A DNA stretch of 64,000 nt from Rhodopirellula sp. SM50 (GCF_002289565.1 NZ_NTFY01000069.1:43902-107901); one strand, 5' to 3'. Positions 18,123 to 27,748 are shown, numbered from the stretch's first letter. The notes: generated from the sequence alone by a model not told the origin. A program made the numbers and translations.

Positions 18123-19112
18123 ATGAAAGCCATGTTGATCACCGCCTATGGCGCAGACGCCCCTTTCAAAGCCGCCGAAGTCGACAAGCCCGACGTCAAA
18201 CCCGGTCATGTTCTCGTCAAGATCGCGGCGTCGAGCGTGAACACCGTTGACACGATGATTCGAAAGATGGGCAAAGAGTTGCCGTTGTCCCCGGACACTC
18301 CGGCCATCCTGGGAATGGACTTCGCGGGAACGGTTGAGGCCGTCGGTGATGGCGTGACCGAGTATTCGGTCGGTGATAAAGTCTACGGCTGCGCGGGCGG
18401 ACTGGCGGACCTGCCGGGCACGCTGGCGGAGTTCATCGTGGCGGACAGCAAGCTGATTGCCAAGAAGCCGACCAACCTGTCGATGCGAGAGGCCGCCGCC
18501 TTGCCCCTGGTCGCGATCACGGCTTACGAAGGCTTGACTCGCGCAGGGATCCAGCCGGGCCAAAAAGTTCTCGTCCACGGCGGCTCAGGCGGCGTCGGTC
18601 ACGTTGCCATTCAACTTGCCAAGCATTGGGGTGCCGAAGTTTACTCGACCGGCGGCGGTGAGAAGCAACTGGCATTGATCGAACGATTGGGAGCGACCGG
18701 GATCAACTACAAAACCGAATCGGTTGAGCAGTACGTCGCCAAACACACCGGCGGGGCCGGGTTTGATTTGGTGTTCGATTCAGTTGGTGGTGCCAATCTG
18801 ACGAATTCGTTTGAGGCGGCGGCGCTCAATGGTCAGATCGCCACGACGGTTTCCATGTGCGAATTAGATTTGACGCCGGCCCACTTCAAAGGGCTGTCGC
18901 TGCACGTCGTGTTCATGTTGATTCCGATGCTGCACAATTTTCAGCGCGAACAACACGCAGAGATTTTGCGAGACCTCGCTCAGATTTCCGAGTCGGGCGG
19001 CCTGAACCCGGTGTTGGACGAAGAGCGTTTTTCGCTCGATCAGGTCGGAGACGCCTACGCCCGACTGGAAAGCGGAAAAGGCATGGGCAAGGTCGTTGTT
19101 GACTATCAATAG
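18123..19112 (+). CDS. Zinc-independent MDR family NADPH:quinone oxidoreductase-like protein
   Basis: 329 residues from ATG 18123; a longer frame from 18000 runs through the promoter region and was not chosen. The MDR fold is clear: N-terminal GroES-like domain with GMDFAGTVEAVGDGV, then the nucleotide-binding motif VLVHGGSGGVGHVAIQLAK at 149-167 (AxxGGxG type, NADPH preferring). The structural-zinc cysteine set of alcohol dehydrogenases is absent. Members reduce quinones or enones; the divergent HxlR regulator suggests a response to electrophile or quinone stress. Encoded alone, 85 nt upstream of a cupin gene of possible joint transcription. Confidence 0.92.
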   Translation: MKAMLITAYGADAPFKAAEVDKPDVKPGHVLVKIAASSVNTVDTMIRKMGKELPLSPDTPAILGMDFAGTVEAVGDGVTEYSVGDKVYGCAGGLADLPGTLAEFIVADSKLIAKKPTNLSMREAAALPLVAITAYEGLTRAGIQPGQKVLVHGGSGGVGHVAIQLAKHWGAEVYSTGGGEKQLALIERLGATGINYKTESVEQYVAKHTGGAGFDLVFDSVGGANLTNSFEAAALNGQIATTVSMCELDLTPAHFKGLSLHVVFMLIPMLHNFQREQHAEILRDLAQISESGGLNPVLDEERFSLDQVGDAYARLESGKGMGKVVVDYQ

Positions 19113-19197
19113 GCGACAACGATGATGGAACCGCGGGTCGGTCCACACACTGAGGTGCGAACCGACCACGAGTCCTAATTCTCCTTAGAAAAAAACG

Positions 19198-20088
19198 ATG
19201 ACCACAACTTGCGCCCACGGCCTGCGGGCACTCCTGGCCTCCATACTCTTGCTGGTCGCTCCCGGAGCCGTTCGGGCTCAGGGTGCGGCGCGACCAGCCC
19301 CCCCGCAAGCGACCACCGAAGTCGTCCTTGCGTCGGAAATCAACTGGCGGCACCTGAACCCGGCACGCGGCGACGCCAGTCCGGCGGCGGGGACGTTGTG
19401 GGGCGATCAAACCAAAGACGGTGAATCGGGTTTTCTGGTCAAGTTCAACGACGGCTTTTCGTCACCGCCCCACATTCACAACATCACCTATCGCGGAATC
19501 GTCCTCGCTGGCGGACTGCACAATGACGACCCCGACGCCGCGCCGCTTTGGATGCCTGCCGGTTCGTGGTGGATTCAGCCGGCCGGTGAAGTCCACATCA
19601 CCGCTGCGAAAACGCAAAGCGTGGGTTATGTCGAAATCCAGAGCGGACCGTATCTGGTCAAAGCCCCCCAAGAAGCCTTCGACAACGGTGAACGACCGAT
19701 CAATGTTGACGCGTCCAACATCGTTTGGCTGGGTGCTTCCAACACGACATGGATTGACGGCCAGACGGAAACGCAAGCGGAAACCGACGCCGCCCAATCC
19801 GCCCAGCTCACCTTTTTATGGGGCAACCCGGACGGCGAGCAAGTCGTCGGCACGATGCTCAAACTGCCAGCCGGTTTCGACGGACAACTTCAAACCGATA
19901 GCCCTTCACTACGAGTCGTGGTCATCAAGGGCCAGACGAGACTGCATCCGGACGAAGGCGGAGAAGCCAAACCGTTGCCGGCCGGCAGCTACTTCGGATC
20001 GCACGGCCCCGCCTCGCACCGCCTCTCTTGCGACGACGAGTGCATCCTTTACGTGCGAACGCAAGGCAGGTTCACGCTCTCGCCGTAA
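19198..20088 (+). CDS. Secreted DUF4437 double-cupin protein
   Basis: 296 residues with a signal peptide ending near APGAVRAQ (about residue 29). Two cupin-like halves: the first with [23 protein letters not shown] and [19 protein letters not shown] (metal-ligand His pair), the second with [23 protein letters not shown] and HRLSC. This is the DUF4437 layout, whose function is unknown; similarity to ChrR-type cupins suggests a metal-bound sensor or enzyme. It follows the quinone oxidoreductase by 85 nt on the same strand. A REP-like fragment and the GTAGTGG palindrome lie directly downstream. Confidence 0.85.
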   Translation: MTTTCAHGLRALLASILLLVAPGAVRAQGAARPAPPQATTEVVLASEINWRHLNPARGDASPAAGTLWGDQTKDGESGFLVKFNDGFSSPPHIHNITYRGIVLAGGLHNDDPDAAPLWMPAGSWWIQPAGEVHITAAKTQSVGYVEIQSGPYLVKAPQEAFDNGERPINVDASNIVWLGASNTTWIDGQTETQAETDAAQSAQLTFLWGNPDGEQVVGTMLKLPAGFDGQLQTDSPSLRVVVIKGQTRLHPDEGGEAKPLPAGSYFGSHGPASHRLSCDDECILYVRTQGRFTLSP

Positions 20089-20149
20089 GCGGAAGTCTAT
20101 CCCACTTGCCTTCCGGGCATTGCTTAGCAACGCTCGGTCAATTGCTGGC

Positions 20150-20204
20150 GTAGTGGACGAGGTGACGAGTCCTAACGCGAGGGACTCGTAACCTCGTCCA
20201 CTAC
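20150..20204. repeat. GTAGTGGACGAGGT palindrome
   Basis: GTAGTGGACGAGGTGACGAG at 20150 and its inverse ending CCTCGTCCACTAC at 20204 form 23-bp arms with one mismatch and a 9-nt loop. Same family as the cluster at 13043-13161. It lies between the cupin gene and the DUF1080 remnant and could end transcription from either side. Confidence 0.85.
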
Positions 20205-20234
20205 GAAAACCGGCACTCATTGATCGTGCGTTGC

Positions 20235-20594
20235 TTAGTCCTCGACGACCGGCGCTAGGTAAATATCACGGTACTTCACGCTTGTATGGTCAGCTTGCAG
20301 GTGAATCGGGTCCGGCTGAGTCGGATCGGTGAAGACCGCGCCGCCGGTGGGGCCGGCGACGGGTTGGTTGTCGATCACCTTTTCTCCGTTGAGCACGACC
20401 GTGACGTGCCGATCAACCAATGTCAAATCATAAGTCTGCCACTCGCCTCCCTTCTTGCCCGCGTTCTTAGACGGCGCGATGCTTCCAAGGATCGCTCCCA
20501 CGCCTTGCTTGCCCTGCATCCGACTGTCTCGGTCGACGACTTGCGCTTCGTACATGCCGCGCAGGTAAACGCCACTGTTGCGGGACTCGCCTGC
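20235..20594 (-). pseudogene. DUF1080 (3-keto-disaccharide hydrolase type) gene remnant, N-terminus lost
   Basis: The reading frame gives the C-terminal two thirds of a DUF1080 domain: NSGVYLRG, then MYEAQVVDRDS, GEWQTYDLTLVDRHVTVVLNGEKVIDN, GAVFTDPTQPDPIHLQADH and the terminal VKYRDIYLAPV. The upstream part that should encode the signal peptide and first strands is missing: the frame meets a repeat derived from the 120-bp element at 20595 and ends there. An ATG at 20555 could start a 106-residue product, but it would lack the fold's first half. Intact DUF1080 domains occur elsewhere in the window (48820-51036). Read as a gene broken by repeat insertion or recombination. Confidence 0.75.
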
Positions 20595-20662
20595 GTGCCC
20601 GGCCGCTTACGCGTCGCGGCTCACAAGTGGGTGGCATTGTGAGCCGCTGGGCGGCTGGCCGG
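20595..20662. repeat. Rearranged fragment of the 120-bp element
   Basis: GTGCCCGGCCGCTTACGCGT... (20595-20626) matches the right-hand half of the 120-bp element at 48466-48497 almost exactly. It then diverges into an inverted CGCGGCTCACAA (20615-20626) / TTGTGAGCCGC (20637-20647) palindrome and GGGCGGCTGGCCGG. It forms the upstream boundary of the DUF1080 remnant and lies about 25 bp before the promoter of the MarR operon. Confidence 0.75.
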
Positions 20663-20685
20663 ATTCCCGAATTTCACGGCAAGTA

Positions 20686-20717
20686 TTGACAACCCGGCTG
20701 GTAGCTGTAAGATACAG
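20686..20717 (+). promoter_or_regulatory. Sigma70-like promoter with overlapping palindromic operator
   Basis: A perfect -35 box TTGACA (20686-20691), a 16-bp spacer and a -10-like TAAGAT (20708-20713) stand upstream of the MarR-type operon. The palindrome CTGTA-AGA-TACAG (20705-20717) overlaps the -10 box, the expected place for repression by the MarR protein encoded two genes on. Transcription would begin near 20720, leaving about 70 nt of leader before the preferred ATG at 20792. The operator assignment is an inference. Confidence 0.6.
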
Positions 20718-20791
20718 TCATGTGGAGCCTGCTCTCATCTCGCAGGCCAGATGAACAAACCCCTTATTTCAAGTCACACGGTCTAAGTGAA

Positions 20792-21271
20792 ATGGCTTCA
20801 AGAGAAAAACGCAGCGTTCGGTTGCCACGTCTGGCGTTGGTGGTGCGACTGCTCTTTGCACTGTTTCTGTTTGGGACGGGGATCATGACGATGAGATTTG
20901 CGGTCAACGGCTATCCGGTCGGTGAATCGCCGGATGACGTTGGGCAATTCATGATTGCGCTGCAAGAGACGGGTTATCTGATCTTCTGGGTCGGCCTGTT
21001 CAAGACGATTGCCGGCGGACTGATGTTTTTCCCGCGGACGGCGCCCCTCGCGGTCCTGATGTCGCTGCCCTACGCCTTCAACATCCTGCTGTACGTGACC
21101 TTTTTCGCTCATCAGTTCCTCGTCATCGGGATCCCCGATTTCGCGGCCTGCGCTCTGCTGATTTACTGCTACTTTGATTGGTATCGCCCGATCTTTGCCG
21201 GACCCTCAAGTTCGGCCCAGCATTCGTCCGCTGAGGTTCAGGATCTGCCTGGAGGTGAACATGCACTTTGA
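20792..21271 (+). CDS. DoxX-like four-helix membrane protein
   Basis: 159 residues from ATG 20792. Four hydrophobic segments are visible (about 15-35, 59-80, 82-104, 110-127), with FWVGLFKTIAGGLMFFPRTAPLAVLMSLPYAFNILLYVTFFA giving the DoxX-like pattern. An ATG at 20720 is in frame but falls at the predicted transcription start, so the internal ATG was preferred. The C-terminal tail overlaps the MarR gene by 11 nt, implying translational coupling. DoxX-like proteins are linked to redox or envelope stress in some bacteria; here the role is unknown beyond membership of the surfactant/efflux operon. Confidence 0.72.
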   Translation: MASREKRSVRLPRLALVVRLLFALFLFGTGIMTMRFAVNGYPVGESPDDVGQFMIALQETGYLIFWVGLFKTIAGGLMFFPRTAPLAVLMSLPYAFNILLYVTFFAHQFLVIGIPDFAACALLIYCYFDWYRPIFAGPSSSAQHSSAEVQDLPGGEHAL

Positions 21272-21722
21272 TTCCGAATCTTCGCCCGGGTTCGCGATCG
21301 GCCGTGTCGCCCACCTGATTCGCTCCGGAATGGCAGCGGTGCTGAAGAGTGCCGGTTGGCCGTTCTCGCCCGAGGAAACGCAAACGCTGATTACTTTGTC
21401 AGACGCCGGTCGGCCGCTGAGCATGAACGAGTTGGCAGCTCGGATGATTCGCGATCCGACGACGGTGAAACGCCAATTGGATCGACTCGTTGAACAGAAG
21501 TTTGTCGAGCGGAGCGTCTCGAGCGACGACGCACGCGTTGTGATGGTCGGTTTGACTCGCCGCGGCAAACAGAAACTTCAAACGGTGCTCCCCTTGTTGG
21601 ACGACCTTCGCAAAACTGCGCTCAAGGGCATTGCAAAGTCGGAATTGAGTGCGACGCAAAACGTTTTGCGGAAGATGCAGAGGAACTTAGCGAACCAACT
21701 TTCAGAGCGGAAGGATCTTTAA
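21261..21722 (+). CDS. MarR family transcriptional regulator
   Basis: 153 residues from ATG 21261, preceded by a strong GGAGGTGA Shine-Dalgarno inside the preceding gene. The MarR winged helix is clear: TLITLSDAGRPLSMNELAARMIRDPTTVKRQLDRLVEQKFVERSVSSDDARVVMVGLTRRGK, including the wing's D-x-R and the G-x-x after the wing. MarR dimers typically repress their own operon and release on binding phenolic or lipophilic ligands. The palindrome over the -10 box at 20705-20717 is the likely operator. Genes downstream encode an alkylsulfatase and an RND pump, so the inducer may be a surfactant-like compound. Confidence 0.93.
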   Translation: MHFDSESSPGFAIGRVAHLIRSGMAAVLKSAGWPFSPEETQTLITLSDAGRPLSMNELAARMIRDPTTVKRQLDRLVEQKFVERSVSSDDARVVMVGLTRRGKQKLQTVLPLLDDLRKTALKGIAKSELSATQNVLRKMQRNLANQLSERKDL

Positions 21723-21786
21723 CAAGATCCACTGCCCGAAGACTGAGCTGCGTTGGAACACTTGATATCGACAGGAGAATAGCGAG

Positions 21787-23160
21787 ATGCACACAGGTTT
21801 AAAAACAGGCGTTCTGTTGCTGAGCACCGTACTGGTTACCGCACGTGCCAGCGGACAGACACAGGTCGCACCCGAGACGGCACTGCGAATGCTCAATGCG
21901 CAGCAGCAGCAATTCGAGAAAGGCATTGTCAAAGTCTCGGAGAATGTTTTCACCGCCGTCGGGTTTCACGGGGCGAACACGTCGATGATCGTCGGAGACG
22001 ATGGAGTGATCATCGTTGACACGTTGATGGGACCGACCAGCGCCGCGAACGCGTGGAAGTTATTCCGGACGTATAGCGACAAGCCGGTCAAGGCGATCAT
22101 TTACACCCACAGCCACGGTGATCACATAGGTGGAGCCAGTGCCTTTGTCGGCGATGAAACGCCCGACATCTATGCCACGACGACCTTCGGTTCGGCTGAA
22201 GGCGTGACCCAAGCCGTCGGTGCAGCCAAGCAAATGCGAGGTGCACGACAGTTTGGACGCAATCTCTCACCGAGTGAGAGCACCAATCGCGGTGTTGCTC
22301 CCTCCGGAACCATCGATCACGACCGCGGAAAAGGGTTCCTTCCCCCGACCGTCACCGTTCCCAGCGGTGGTCTGAAAACGACGATCGCGGGCATCGAGAT
22401 CGAATTCCATCTCGGACCGGGCGAAACCGACGATGCACTGTTCGTTTGGCTGCCGAAGGAAAAGGTGTTGCTGGCGGGTGACAATTTCTACAGCTCCTTT
22501 CCCAACCTGTACGCGATTCGGGGCACGGCCTATCGCGATGTGCTCAGTTGGTCCGAAAGCGTTGCGAAGATGGCAGAGCTGAAGCCACACGCTGTGGTTC
22601 CCGGTCATACGATGCCGATCATCGGAGAAGAAACGGCCACGGATGCGTTGGTGGATTACAGCGAAGCGATTCGCAGTGTGTATGAGCAAACGGTTCGAGG
22701 CATCAACGCTGGAAAGGGGCCCGACCAGCTCGCACACGAAGTTGAACTTCCCGGGCATCTGAAAGATAAACCGTATTTGATCGAATTCTATGGCTCGGTG
22801 CACCATGCGGTACGAGCGATCTATGCAGGGCTTTTGGGCTGGTATGACGGCAATCCGACAACGTTGAATCCGCTTGAGCCCAGGCTGAAAGCGAAAAAAA
22901 TCGCCGAATTGGCCGGTGGGACGCAAAAACTGACAGCACAGATGCAAGCCGCTTTGGCGAACGACGACTTTCAATGGGCGTTGGAACTTTCCGATCACGT
23001 GAAATGGCTGGAGGATGCCGACAGGGAACTCGCCCACAAAGTGAAGATCAAGGCGCTGCGAGGCCTGGGGGCACGCGAGTACAACGCTCCGAACCGAAAC
23101 TACTACTTCAGCTATGCTAATGAGCTTGAATCGGGGCAGTTGAGCGATCTGTGGTTTTAA
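21787..23160 (+). CDS. Secreted metallo-beta-lactamase-fold alkylsulfatase (SdsA/YjcS-like)
   Basis: 457 residues with a signal peptide (KTGVLLLSTVLVTARASGQ). The metal motif THSHGDHIGG is intact (His108, His110, Asp112, His113), followed by downstream ligands in PGHTMPI. The region after about 300 (AIYAGLLGWYDGNPTTLNPLEP, ELAGG...A....ALELSDHV) is the alkylsulfatase dimerisation domain, diagnostic of type III alkylsulfatases such as SdsA1. The SCP2-like C-terminal domain of full-length SdsA1 (about 650 residues) is absent. These enzymes hydrolyse primary alkyl sulfates such as SDS. AGGAG stands 9 nt before the ATG. Part of the MarR operon. Confidence 0.9.
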   Translation: MHTGLKTGVLLLSTVLVTARASGQTQVAPETALRMLNAQQQQFEKGIVKVSENVFTAVGFHGANTSMIVGDDGVIIVDTLMGPTSAANAWKLFRTYSDKPVKAIIYTHSHGDHIGGASAFVGDETPDIYATTTFGSAEGVTQAVGAAKQMRGARQFGRNLSPSESTNRGVAPSGTIDHDRGKGFLPPTVTVPSGGLKTTIAGIEIEFHLGPGETDDALFVWLPKEKVLLAGDNFYSSFPNLYAIRGTAYRDVLSWSESVAKMAELKPHAVVPGHTMPIIGEETATDALVDYSEAIRSVYEQTVRGINAGKGPDQLAHEVELPGHLKDKPYLIEFYGSVHHAVRAIYAGLLGWYDGNPTTLNPLEPRLKAKKIAELAGGTQKLTAQMQAALANDDFQWALELSDHVKWLEDADRELAHKVKIKALRGLGAREYNAPNRNYYFSYANELESGQLSDLWF

Positions 23161-23181
23161 ATCCTTTGATGGAGATTCGCG

Positions 23182-24630
23182 TTGGCTAACAACACCCGTG
23201 ACAGATTGTTTCAACTCGTGAAGCGAGCTGGACGACGGTTGCTATTCGTTCCTCCGCTACTGGCGGGCGTGGCGATCGCCGTCTGGATCGTGGGAAACCG
23301 CCCGCAGCCGGAGCGGGAGGTCGCCGACGAAGCATCGCGGATGCTGCGGGTCATCGAAGTTCCTGTGGTGGACGTGCTGCCGCAAGTGGTCGGTTACGGA
23401 ACGGCCACACCGGGAAAAACGTGGCAGGCCGTCGCGCAGGTGGACGGTCAGATTGTCGAGGTTCATCCGGAGCTTGAATCCGGTTCGTTCGTCAGCAAGG
23501 ACCAGTTGCTGCTGAAGATCGATCCGACGGAATATCAATATGCGGTCGCTCAGTTGGAGGCGGAAATCCTGCAGGCGACGGCGCTGATCGAAGAGCTAAC
23601 GCGGACCGAAGAAAACCTGCAAGCGTCATTGAAGATCGAGCGAGAGGCGCTGAGCGTGACGCAGCGCGAGATGGAACGCAGTGAACAACTTCTCGCACGC
23701 GACGCGATCTCGCAAACCGACGTCGACGCGCAACAGCGATCCGTCCTGACGCAACAGCAGCGGCTTCAGGAACAAACCAGCGCGTTGAACCTTTTGCCGG
23801 CTCGGAAGCTAAGCCAGCAAGCCAATCTCGATCTCAAGCAGGCTCAGTTGGCTCAGGCGCAATTGGACCTGAAGCACACAGAGATTCGCGCGCCGTTCGA
23901 TTGCCGGTTGGGCACGGTGACGCTGGACGTCGACCAGTACGTCGGAACGGGACAGTCGCTGTTCGAAGCGTACAGCAACGACCTGGTCGAAGTGGAAGCG
24001 CAGACGCCGATGCGCGAGGTGCGGCGGCTGATTCGCAATCCGACCGCTCGTGCTGCGTTGGAGGAAATCACGATGCAGCGGGTGCGCGACATTTTTAATG
24101 TGCAGGCGATCGTCGAGATGGCTTCCGCGGAGATACCTGCTCGCTGGTCGGCGAGATTCATGCGTGTGCGGGAGTCGCTCGATCCACAAACTCGCAGCTT
24201 GAGCATGGTGGTGGGTGTCGACGATCCCTATGAGCAAGTGGTTCCCGGGGTCAGGCCGCCGTTGCTGCAGGGCACGTACTGCCGAGTGACCTTCACGGGA
24301 CGAGCTTGGCCTGACCAAGTGATCGTTCCCCGACATGCCCTTCATGGCGGCCATGTCTATGTGCTCGACGGCGAGCAGCGTCTGCGGCGGCAGGTGGTGG
24401 AGGTCGAGTTTCAGCAGGGAGAATTCGCCGTCATCAGTAGCGGGCTGGTCGGCGGAGAGACGCTGGTTGTCTCCGATCCCAGGCCGGCCATCGCGGGCAT
24501 GCTGGTCGAACCGGTAACGGACCATCCACTGCGTGAGCGACTGATCGCCGGCGCCCGCGGCACCGATGCGGGTTCGCCGCCGCCATTGCCGGAGCAACGC
24601 CCCAGTGGAGTCGGAGGCAGCGATGATTGA
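23182..24630 (+). CDS. RND/HlyD-type periplasmic adaptor (membrane fusion) protein
   Basis: 482 residues from a TTG at 23182 preceded by GGAGA. One N-terminal membrane segment (LLFVPPLLAGVAIAVWIVG, about 18-36) is followed by a lipoyl/barrel-sandwich half (GKTWQAVAQVDGQIVEVHPELESGSFV), a coiled-coil hairpin (about 115-230, rich in Gln/Glu/Leu), the second lipoyl half (LDLKHTEIRAPFDCRLGTVTLDVDQYVGTGQ) and beta-barrel and membrane-proximal parts. Such adaptors link an inner-membrane RND pump to an outer-membrane channel; no outer-membrane factor gene is present nearby. The stop overlaps the RND pump start by 8 nt. Confidence 0.93.
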   Translation: MANNTRDRLFQLVKRAGRRLLFVPPLLAGVAIAVWIVGNRPQPEREVADEASRMLRVIEVPVVDVLPQVVGYGTATPGKTWQAVAQVDGQIVEVHPELESGSFVSKDQLLLKIDPTEYQYAVAQLEAEILQATALIEELTRTEENLQASLKIEREALSVTQREMERSEQLLARDAISQTDVDAQQRSVLTQQQRLQEQTSALNLLPARKLSQQANLDLKQAQLAQAQLDLKHTEIRAPFDCRLGTVTLDVDQYVGTGQSLFEAYSNDLVEVEAQTPMREVRRLIRNPTARAALEEITMQRVRDIFNVQAIVEMASAEIPARWSARFMRVRESLDPQTRSLSMVVGVDDPYEQVVPGVRPPLLQGTYCRVTFTGRAWPDQVIVPRHALHGGHVYVLDGEQRLRRQVVEVEFQQGEFAVISSGLVGGETLVVSDPRPAIAGMLVEPVTDHPLRERLIAGARGTDAGSPPPLPEQRPSGVGGSDD

Positions 24631-27600
24631 TCGATTCGCGCAGCATCCGACGTTAGCCAACCTGCTGATGCTGATGTTCATCATCGCGGGCTTGTTCGCT
24701 TTGCCGAAGCTGGAACGCGAGACCTTTCCGGAGTTTTCCGCCACGCAAATCCAGATCCGCATCCTCTATCGCGGGGCGACCGCAGAGGAGGTCGAGGAGG
24801 CGGTTTGTCAGCGAGTGGAAGACGCGATCGACGGTGTGGAAAATGTCAAAGAAGTCCGCTCAGATGCCCAGGAGGGCGTTGCCGTTGTCACGGTCGAAAT
24901 GCGTGACGGCGCCGACATCGCGGTGTTTCAGGACGACATCGAATCGGAGGTCGAAGCGATCACCGAGTTTCCCGCCGATGTCGAAGATCCGGTGATCACG
25001 CAGATCGGACGGACAGAAGCCGTCATGGTTCTGCTGGTTTCCGGTCCGTTATCGACGGGAGATTTGAAGATTTACTGCGAGGACTTGAAAGATCGTTTGC
25101 AACAAGTGCCTCAAGTGTCGCTGGTCGAGCTGGAGGGGTTTTCCGACCGTCAGCTCCGGGTTGAACTGTCCGATGAAGCATTACGACGTTACGGGCTGAC
25201 GGCGGCGGAGATCGCCCGCGTCATTGCACGGCAAGGGATCGATCTGCCGGCCGGATCGCTGGAAACGCGGGAGAACGAGGTGCTGCTGCGGTTTGTCGAA
25301 CAACGCCGCACGCCGGAGGAGTTGGAGGAGTTGGTCATCAAGGGCACCCGCGGCGGAGCGGAAATCCGTCTGCGCGATCTCGGCCAGGTCGTCGATGTGT
25401 TCGAGGACGAAGAGGTCAAGAGCTTACTCGGAAGCGAGCGGGCCGGTGTGCTGCGGATCGAAAAGACGAAAACTCAAGACGCCATCCGAGTGACCACAGC
25501 GGTGCGTGAGTTTCTTGAGCTCGAGCGCCAGCGTCAGCCGCTCTTGGACCTGGTCGTGGTCAACGACATGTCGACGTTGATCCGCGATCGACTGCAACTG
25601 GTCCTCAAGAATGCCGTGCAAGGAATTATCCTGGTGTTCTGCACGCTGTGGATGTTCTTCAACCTGCGGATGTCATTCTGGGTGGTGATGAGTCTGCCGG
25701 TGTCCTTTCTCGGCGCGCTGTTTTTAATGCCGATGCTGGGCTTGACCATCAACATGATCACGCTGGTGGCGATGCTGCTGGCAACAGGCATCCTGATGGA
25801 CGACGGGATCGTCATCTCGGAGAACATCGCTCGGCATCTGAGTCTCGGCAAGCCGGCCATGCGGGCCGCGATTGACGGCGTCAAAGAAGTCTCCGGCGGT
25901 GTGCTTTCCTCGTTCCTGACCACGATCTGTGTGCTCGGACCGCTGGCGTCACTGTCCGGGTTCATCGGCAAGGTACTGGAAGTCATCCCGATGGTGTTGA
26001 TTCTGGTCCTGGCCGTCAGTCTGATTGAAGCGTTCATTATCCTGCCGGCCCACCTTGGTCACTCGCTCGGACACACGGGACTGGATCGGCCCGGCCGTCT
26101 CCGTCGCGGAATCGATCAGGTGCTCGAGTGGCTCCGTGAATCCGTGACCGGCAGGTGCGTCGATGTGGCGATCCGCTGGCGGTATCTGTTTCTGGGCAGC
26201 CTGGCGGCCTTGTTTGTGGTTTCGCTGGCACTGGTCGTCAGCGGTATGGTGCCGTTCCAAGGCTTTCCCACCACCGAAGGCGAGATCGTGGAGGCACGCA
26301 TTCTGTTGCCGCAAGGCACGCCGGTGGATCGCACCGAAGAGATTGTGCAACGAATCTCGGCGGGGCTGGACGAAGTCAACCAACGCTTCACGCCCGACCA
26401 GTCAGGCGGCAGAGACTTGGTCGAAACCGTTCAAGTGCAGTTTGGGACCAACGCCGATGCGTTTGAATCCGGTCCGCATGTGGCGACGGTGACGGCCGAC
26501 CTGTTGAGTCCCGAGAATCGCGCCACCCGAATCGATGCGGTGATTCATGCATGGCGGGAAGCTGTCGGGCGACTCCCTGACGTGATCAGCGTCACCTACG
26601 GCGAAGCAAGCTTCGGTCCGGCCGGACGGCCGATTGAAATTCGGTTTCAGAGTGCAGATCTGGGCGATGCCAAGCAGGCAGCGCAGCAGGCGCTTGCGTT
26701 TTTCGATCAGTACAAGGGCGTGTACAACCTGACGGATGATCTGCGGCCTGGCAAGCAAGAGTACCGGATTCGGTTGGATGGCGGCGCGGTCGGGCTTGGT
26801 TTGGACGCGACGACGATTGCCGATCAGGTGCGGGCCGCGTTTCAGGGGACCACCGCCGACGAGATTCAAGTCGGTTCGGAAGCGTACGAAATCGTCGCTC
26901 GTCTGAACTCATCGGATCGCGACAGTCTGGCCGACTTCAGTGATTTTCACGTCGTGTTGGCTGACGGCAGTCGTGTGCCGCTCTCGGCGGTTGCCAAAAT
27001 CGAAGTCGCCACGGGCTGGTCGCGGATTGCCCGACTGGACGGCCGCCGCACGGTGACCTTGATCGGCGAAGTCGATACGCGCGTGGCGAACACGGCCAGT
27101 CTGATGGGCCTGTTTCGACGAGACGCTGTCGCGGAGATTGGAAAACAACATCCCGGCGTTGACATTCAGATCGAAGGTGAGTCACAGGAGTCCGCCGAGA
27201 CCGGGAACTCCATGATGCAGGCTTTTGTGTTGGGGCTGCTCGGTGTATTCGTCATCCTCAGTTACCAGTTTGAAAGTTGGACCGAGCCGCTGATCGTGAT
27301 GGCGGCGATTCCGCTGGCTTTGATCGGCGTCATCTGGGGGCACCTGATCACCGGCAACGCGCTTTCGATTCCCAGCGTCCTCGGATTTGTCTCGTTGGCC
27401 GGAGTGGTCGTGAACGATTCGATCCTGTTGGTGCTGTTTTTAAAACAGGAACGTAGCACCGGAGCTGACGTGGAAGACTCCGCACGTCGCGCCAGTCGGC
27501 TCCGCTTTCGCGCCATCTTACTCACCTCGGCCACCACCATCGCCGGCTTAACGCCGTTGCTGTTCGAAACCAGCCGCCAGGCACAGGTGCTCATTCCGCT

Positions 27601-27748
27601 GGCCGTCAGCGTTTGCTTCGGCCTGCTCAGTTCGACGGTGCTCGTGCTGATCGCAATCCCCGCCGCCTATGTCGTCCTCGCCGATTTCGGATTGGTCACC
27701 CAGGCGACGCAGGAACCTGAGGACCAGCAAGAAATGGCACGACAATGA
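24623..27748 (+). CDS. RND efflux transporter permease subunit
   Basis: 1041 residues, the normal size of HAE-type RND pumps, from ATG 24623. Twelve-helix RND layout: first helix at about 10-28, large periplasmic loop, helix cluster around 330-480 with the proton-relay Asp pair Asp393-Asp394 in GILMDDGIVISENIAR, a second periplasmic loop and a second helix cluster at about 855-1020 (FVLGLLGVFVILSYQFESW, IPSVLGFVSLAGVVVNDSILLV). Works with the adaptor encoded just upstream to expel a substrate, probably surfactant-like molecules given the alkylsulfatase and MarR neighbours. The stop overlaps an ATGA possible start of the following short frame. Confidence 0.95.
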   Translation: MIDRFAQHPTLANLLMLMFIIAGLFALPKLERETFPEFSATQIQIRILYRGATAEEVEEAVCQRVEDAIDGVENVKEVRSDAQEGVAVVTVEMRDGADIAVFQDDIESEVEAITEFPADVEDPVITQIGRTEAVMVLLVSGPLSTGDLKIYCEDLKDRLQQVPQVSLVELEGFSDRQLRVELSDEALRRYGLTAAEIARVIARQGIDLPAGSLETRENEVLLRFVEQRRTPEELEELVIKGTRGGAEIRLRDLGQVVDVFEDEEVKSLLGSERAGVLRIEKTKTQDAIRVTTAVREFLELERQRQPLLDLVVVNDMSTLIRDRLQLVLKNAVQGIILVFCTLWMFFNLRMSFWVVMSLPVSFLGALFLMPMLGLTINMITLVAMLLATGILMDDGIVISENIARHLSLGKPAMRAAIDGVKEVSGGVLSSFLTTICVLGPLASLSGFIGKVLEVIPMVLILVLAVSLIEAFIILPAHLGHSLGHTGLDRPGRLRRGIDQVLEWLRESVTGRCVDVAIRWRYLFLGSLAALFVVSLALVVSGMVPFQGFPTTEGEIVEARILLPQGTPVDRTEEIVQRISAGLDEVNQRFTPDQSGGRDLVETVQVQFGTNADAFESGPHVATVTADLLSPENRATRIDAVIHAWREAVGRLPDVISVTYGEASFGPAGRPIEIRFQSADLGDAKQAAQQALAFFDQYKGVYNLTDDLRPGKQEYRIRLDGGAVGLGLDATTIADQVRAAFQGTTADEIQVGSEAYEIVARLNSSDRDSLADFSDFHVVLADGSRVPLSAVAKIEVATGWSRIARLDGRRTVTLIGEVDTRVANTASLMGLFRRDAVAEIGKQHPGVDIQIEGESQESAETGNSMMQAFVLGLLGVFVILSYQFESWTEPLIVMAAIPLALIGVIWGHLITGNALSIPSVLGFVSLAGVVVNDSILLVLFLKQERSTGADVEDSARRASRLRFRAILLTSATTIAGLTPLLFETSRQAQVLIPLAVSVCFGLLSSTVLVLIAIPAAYVVLADFGLVTQATQEPEDQQEMARQ

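Noticed and set aside
22267..23214. 315-codon frame on the minus strand
   Set aside because: Antisense to the alkylsulfatase with its intact metal motif; no protein-like features.
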